From Haoranjiania flava (GTDB taxonomy: Bacteria > Bacteroidota > Bacteroidia > Chitinophagales > Chitinophagaceae), in assembly GCF_025631005.1 (NCBI RefSeq), contig NZ_JAOTPL010000004.1, forward strand, positions 184,032 to 248,031: a DNA stretch of 64,000 nt, given 5' to 3'. A model generated the notes under the pieces. It did no database searches, was not told where the DNA came from, and saw only the letters and a program-made list of their open reading frames with translations. Both the position numbers and the translations under genes were made by a program. The first letter of the stretch is position 1. The number at the start of each line of letters is the position of its first letter. Of this stretch, positions 61,385 to 64,000 are shown piece after piece.

Positions 61385-63796
61385 TTAATTTTTATCCAGC
61401 CTTTTTTGTTCTTCTTCACTGCTGCTTTGCAGTTTTTTTACATTAAATGACTTTCCTGCTTTGAAATTATAAGTAAGGCCTACAGTGAAGGTCCTGGATT
61501 GGTGCCTGCTTCTGATGCCCAGTATAAAGTCTTTGTAAGACATGTTGCCTTTAATGGTTTGGGTGTAGAAAATATCATTCACATTTGCTTTGAAAGTAAA
61601 CTTGTCTTTAGCAAATTTTTTGCTGAAGCCAGCGTTTACCATGCCGAAAGGGTTTATGAGCCCATTGGCAAAAATAAAGTTGGATATATAGAATCCGGAC
61701 AGAGTAAAGCTGGTGGTTTTATTTACCGTGAATGTGTGTTGTGATTGAAGGAAGGCAATAGGCTTTTCAATTTTGTATTCAGGCGCTTCTATCTTCTGGT
61801 AGCTTAGTTGCGCAGTGTTTTGTGCATTCCACCATTTGGTAATTTTTACAGGCGCAAATACAGTCAGCATCAGGTTGTCGCTGTTGCCGGAGTTCAGGGG
61901 CTGCTGTATCATTACTTTCGGATCATTTTCATCATTGCGGATCACCCGGTTGATGATGTCGCGGTTGTGCGTGTAGTTCAGCGTGAACATGTATTTATTT
62001 TTCAGCGTAAAGCCCAGCTCATAAGAGTTGTTAAATTCCGGCCTTAAGAAAGGGTTGCCCATACCGATGGTATAATTATCCGCATAACCTACATAGGGGT
62101 TCAACTCATGGAAAGACGGGCGGTTAAATCTCCTGTTGTAAGAAAAATTGACTGTGTTATCTCCTGTCTTGTTAACAGCTTTGCTGAGGTAAACGTTGGG
62201 AAATAATGAGAAGTATTTATTGGGATTAGGAGTCTCTACGCCTTGCGCTATCAGCATTCCGGTAAGGTCAGTATATTCACCGCGCAGGCCAAGCTGTACA
62301 TTGGTTTTGGCAATCACACCTTCATAACTTACATAGCCTGCCACAATATTCTCATCGTAATTATATTGATAGTTTTGTTTAATGCTTTCGTACCACTTAC
62401 CGTTTTGCAGGTATTCAAAAAATGCAATGTTTTTAATGCGGGTAGCAGTAAGCTTTGAGCCAAGAGAGAAAGTATGGCCCCCCTTGAACACCTGTGTATA
62501 CTTGGCGTCAGCGGTATAGATCTGAGCATCGCCGGGAGTAGCATTCCTGAATGATGTGTCTGTAAGCAGCGTATTCTGTGCATTGTATAAAAAGGTTCTT
62601 ATATCGCTGGTGTTTTCCACTTTGTTTTTGGTATAATCGGCCAGAAAGGTAAACTTTGAACCGAGAGTATCTGTTTTCAACTGATAGCGCAGACCTGCAT
62701 TGTTGTAATGTGCTGCATAGGTGCCGGGGTAGGTACCTTCTGTTTTGGTATTGAGCGATGCATCGGGAAAGGTGGTTAATGTTTGCGCATTGCCGGACGA
62801 AGTATATTTATTGTAAGCCCTGTTGTATTCCAGGCTGATGAACTGGTTATCGTTGATGTCGTAAGTAATACCTGCCTTCTGGCGGTTGTTGGTTCCCGTG
62901 CTGACAAAATTATTTTTTGCCGTAAACACACCGTTGTTGGCCAGCGTCCTGTATTGCTCCAGCTCCTCGAATCTTTTCTGGCTGTAATAAGATCCGTTGC
63001 CGAATAAGGAAAATTTATTTTTCTTGTAATTGATGTTGATGCCATCGCTGGTGCCTGCGTATCGCCCTTGTGTGTAATTGCCATAAATACTGCCATTGAG
63101 CCCTGAGTTCCTGTTTTTTTTAAGTACAATGTTTATCAGTCCGCCGGTGCCCTGTGCATCGTACTCTGCCGGGGGGTGCGCAATTACCTCTATGGATTTT
63201 ATATCTTCAGCACGTAAGGAGTTTAAGTAATTTGCCAGGTCCTGTCCACTGAGATTAAGCATTTTCCCGTCGACCATTACACGCACACCGCCGTTACCGT
63301 TGAGGGTGATCTGGTTGTTGTAGATCAGTACACCCGGCGCCAGGTTCATCATTTCCATAGAAGACTTTCCGGACGAAAGAGGGTTGTTTTCCACCTGCAT
63401 CACAATTCGGTCGGTCTTGCGTTGTATCATAGATGCAGAGCTGGTAACAGTTACATCGTTTAAGTTTTCTGCATTTTTCTGCAAAGTAAAATTCAGTTGC
63501 TTTTCTTCCCGGGAAACAGTAACTTTCCTGGACAGGGATTCATAGCCTGTAGAAGAAATATGGAAGATATATTCACCTGGCTGCTGCAGGCCGATCTCGT
63601 ATTTACCGTTTTCATCTGTGATTTTTTCTGCCACTGTTTTCTGCGTGGAATCCGGCTGTTGTATCCTGATGGTGGCAAAAGGCACCGGCTGATTTTTATC
63701 GTTGGTTACCTGGCCTGTGATTTGCCCGGAAACAATAAGCTGTGAGTAACCGCTCAAAGCAAACAGGCATAGGATGTTTAACAGTAGTATTTTCAT
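61385..63796 (-). CDS. TonB-dependent receptor, outer-membrane beta-barrel family
   Basis: The 803-residue protein has a signal peptide, an N-terminal carboxypeptidase-regulatory-like domain (about residues 28-105, GQVTNDKNQPVPFATIRIQ), a plug-like region (LAPGVLIYNNQITLNGNGGV then DIKSIEVIAHPPAEYD), and a beta barrel with ELNPYVGYADNYTIGMGNPF. It resembles the Bacteroidota outer-membrane beta-barrel family (OMP_b-brl_3), not a SusC. A TonB box is not obvious. The leader carries the repeat elements B1/B2 and the GC hairpin. Its ligand is unknown. Confidence 0.9.
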   Translation of the reverse strand: MKILLLNILCLFALSGYSQLIVSGQITGQVTNDKNQPVPFATIRIQQPDSTQKTVAEKITDENGKYEIGLQQPGEYIFHISSTGYESLSRKVTVSREEKQLNFTLQKNAENLNDVTVTSSASMIQRKTDRIVMQVENNPLSSGKSSMEMMNLAPGVLIYNNQITLNGNGGVRVMVDGKMLNLSGQDLANYLNSLRAEDIKSIEVIAHPPAEYDAQGTGGLINIVLKKNRNSGLNGSIYGNYTQGRYAGTSDGININYKKNKFSLFGNGSYYSQKRFEELEQYRTLANNGVFTAKNNFVSTGTNNRQKAGITYDINDNQFISLEYNRAYNKYTSSGNAQTLTTFPDASLNTKTEGTYPGTYAAHYNNAGLRYQLKTDTLGSKFTFLADYTKNKVENTSDIRTFLYNAQNTLLTDTSFRNATPGDAQIYTADAKYTQVFKGGHTFSLGSKLTATRIKNIAFFEYLQNGKWYESIKQNYQYNYDENIVAGYVSYEGVIAKTNVQLGLRGEYTDLTGMLIAQGVETPNPNKYFSLFPNVYLSKAVNKTGDNTVNFSYNRRFNRPSFHELNPYVGYADNYTIGMGNPFLRPEFNNSYELGFTLKNKYMFTLNYTHNRDIINRVIRNDENDPKVMIQQPLNSGNSDNLMLTVFAPVKITKWWNAQNTAQLSYQKIEAPEYKIEKPIAFLQSQHTFTVNKTTSFTLSGFYISNFIFANGLINPFGMVNAGFSKKFAKDKFTFKANVNDIFYTQTIKGNMSYKDFILGIRSRHQSRTFTVGLTYNFKAGKSFNVKKLQSSSEEEQKRLDKN

Positions 63797-63815
63797 GTGT
63801 ATATATATTTAGTGT

Positions 63816-63828
63816 GCCGCTTTGCGGC
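63816..63828 (-). promoter_or_regulatory. GC hairpin 19 nt upstream of the TonB receptor start
   Basis: GCCGCAAAGCGGC on the minus strand, identical to 26,176-26,188. A further copy lies at 63,970-63,982, 17 nt before the ATG AAA of repeat unit B2. Confidence 0.55.
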
Positions 63829-63841
63829 TGTTTTTAATGGT

Positions 63842-63905
63842 CACATGGAATAGCCTTTATTCATTCGCGGTTGGTATGCCACTTTGCTTATGGCTATTTC
63901 ATGTG
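63842..63905 (-). repeat. Palindromic repeat unit B1 (64 bp)
   Basis: Same length as A1 and identical to it at 61 of 64 positions, in the same orientation relative to the gene start. Gene-sense left arm ATG AAA TAG. The 24-bp flank toward the gene, including the hairpin, is also shared with A1. Confidence 0.85.
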
Positions 63906-63931
63906 TATATATTTATTTATTTTTTAGTTGC

Positions 63932-63955
63932 CACATGGAATAACCATTTCATGTG
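63932..63955 (-). repeat. Palindromic repeat unit B2, core deleted (24 bp)
   Basis: CACATGAAATGGTTATTCCATGTG is a unit in which the whole core is lost, leaving two joined arms. Its ATG AAA continues as a frame of 11 codons, not the one-codon frame. The array runs to the window end, where GTCGCATG at 63,993-64,000 begins what looks like another unit. Confidence 0.75.
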
Positions 63956-64000
63956 TATAATTTTAGTGCGCCGCTTTGCGGCTGTCTTTATTGTCGCATG

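Overview
The window is a stretch of chromosome from a Bacteroidota bacterium, most likely a member of the Chitinophagaceae or a close relative. The pointers are a TonB-dependent receptor with an N-terminal carboxypeptidase-like domain, a lipoprotein version of TamA, Bacteroidota-type RpoZ, a PUR-domain (DUF3276) protein, a DUF4296 lipoprotein, candidate TAnnTTTG -7 elements, weak Shine-Dalgarno signals and an AT-leaning composition. Most of it is ordinary core genome in short operons with many convergent and divergent borders. No phage, rRNA operon or CRISPR array is visible.

Layout. 1-2,600: end of a thioredoxin-fold protein, an SBF-like transporter, a ribosome hibernation factor. 2,580-5,720: an rRNA/tRNA methyltransferase back to back with a TamL-like Omp85 lipoprotein. 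5,900-7,950: a DUF4130/radical-SAM DNA-repair pair. 8,100-10,350: hisF-hisIE and a TlpA-like protein. 10,800-14,560: a stress protein, a MASE3 histidine kinase and a Y-family polymerase. 14,610-19,180: a suf operon (sufA-like, B, C, D) with a VapBC-type toxin-antitoxin pair between sufB and sufC. 19,550-26,160: zinc peptidase, a 1292-residue AsmA-like protein, acyltransferase, DUF1232 protein. 26,700-30,450: copper P-type ATPase (CcoI type), an unknown protein and an FNR-like regulator. 30,650-36,850: small secreted proteins, lolA, bamD-rpoZ-coaBC-DUF4296 and a PUR-domain protein. 37,050-42,210: a TPR protein, a lipoprotein and an ABC exporter. 42,287-42,371: tRNA-Ser(UGA). 42,410-45,380: a decayed accessory island with a broken transposase, remnants of two polymorphic-toxin C-termini with their downstream putative immunity genes (one frameshifted) and palindromic DNA. 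45,389-63,796: GNAT, RhlE-type helicase, a three-part FAD/Fe-S oxidoreductase, RsmI-like methyltransferase, hydrolase plus glycosyltransferase, ureohydrolase, ppx-ppk1, panD, dapD, a Sua5/YrdC protein and a TonB receptor.

The most unusual signal is not a gene. Three loci (26.2 kb, 32.8-34.4 kb, 63.8 kb) carry a family of imperfect palindromes of 64-92 bp with ends CACATGAAATARCC / GGYTATTCCATGTG. In the orientation of the downstream gene the left arm reads ATG-NAA-TAR, a one-codon ORF. At three genes (DUF1232, bamD, TonB receptor) a 13-nt hairpin (GCCGCAAAGCGGC or a variant) lies 17-19 nt before the true ATG AAA start. The same hairpin lies 17-18 nt before the ATG AAA of two palindromes. The arrays therefore look like repeated copies of a gene-start module, which could be a mobile leader element or a set of decoy initiation sites.

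All calls come from reading the sequence and its translations. No database search was run. Family names are recognised from motifs, and boundaries of pseudogenes and repeats are approximate.
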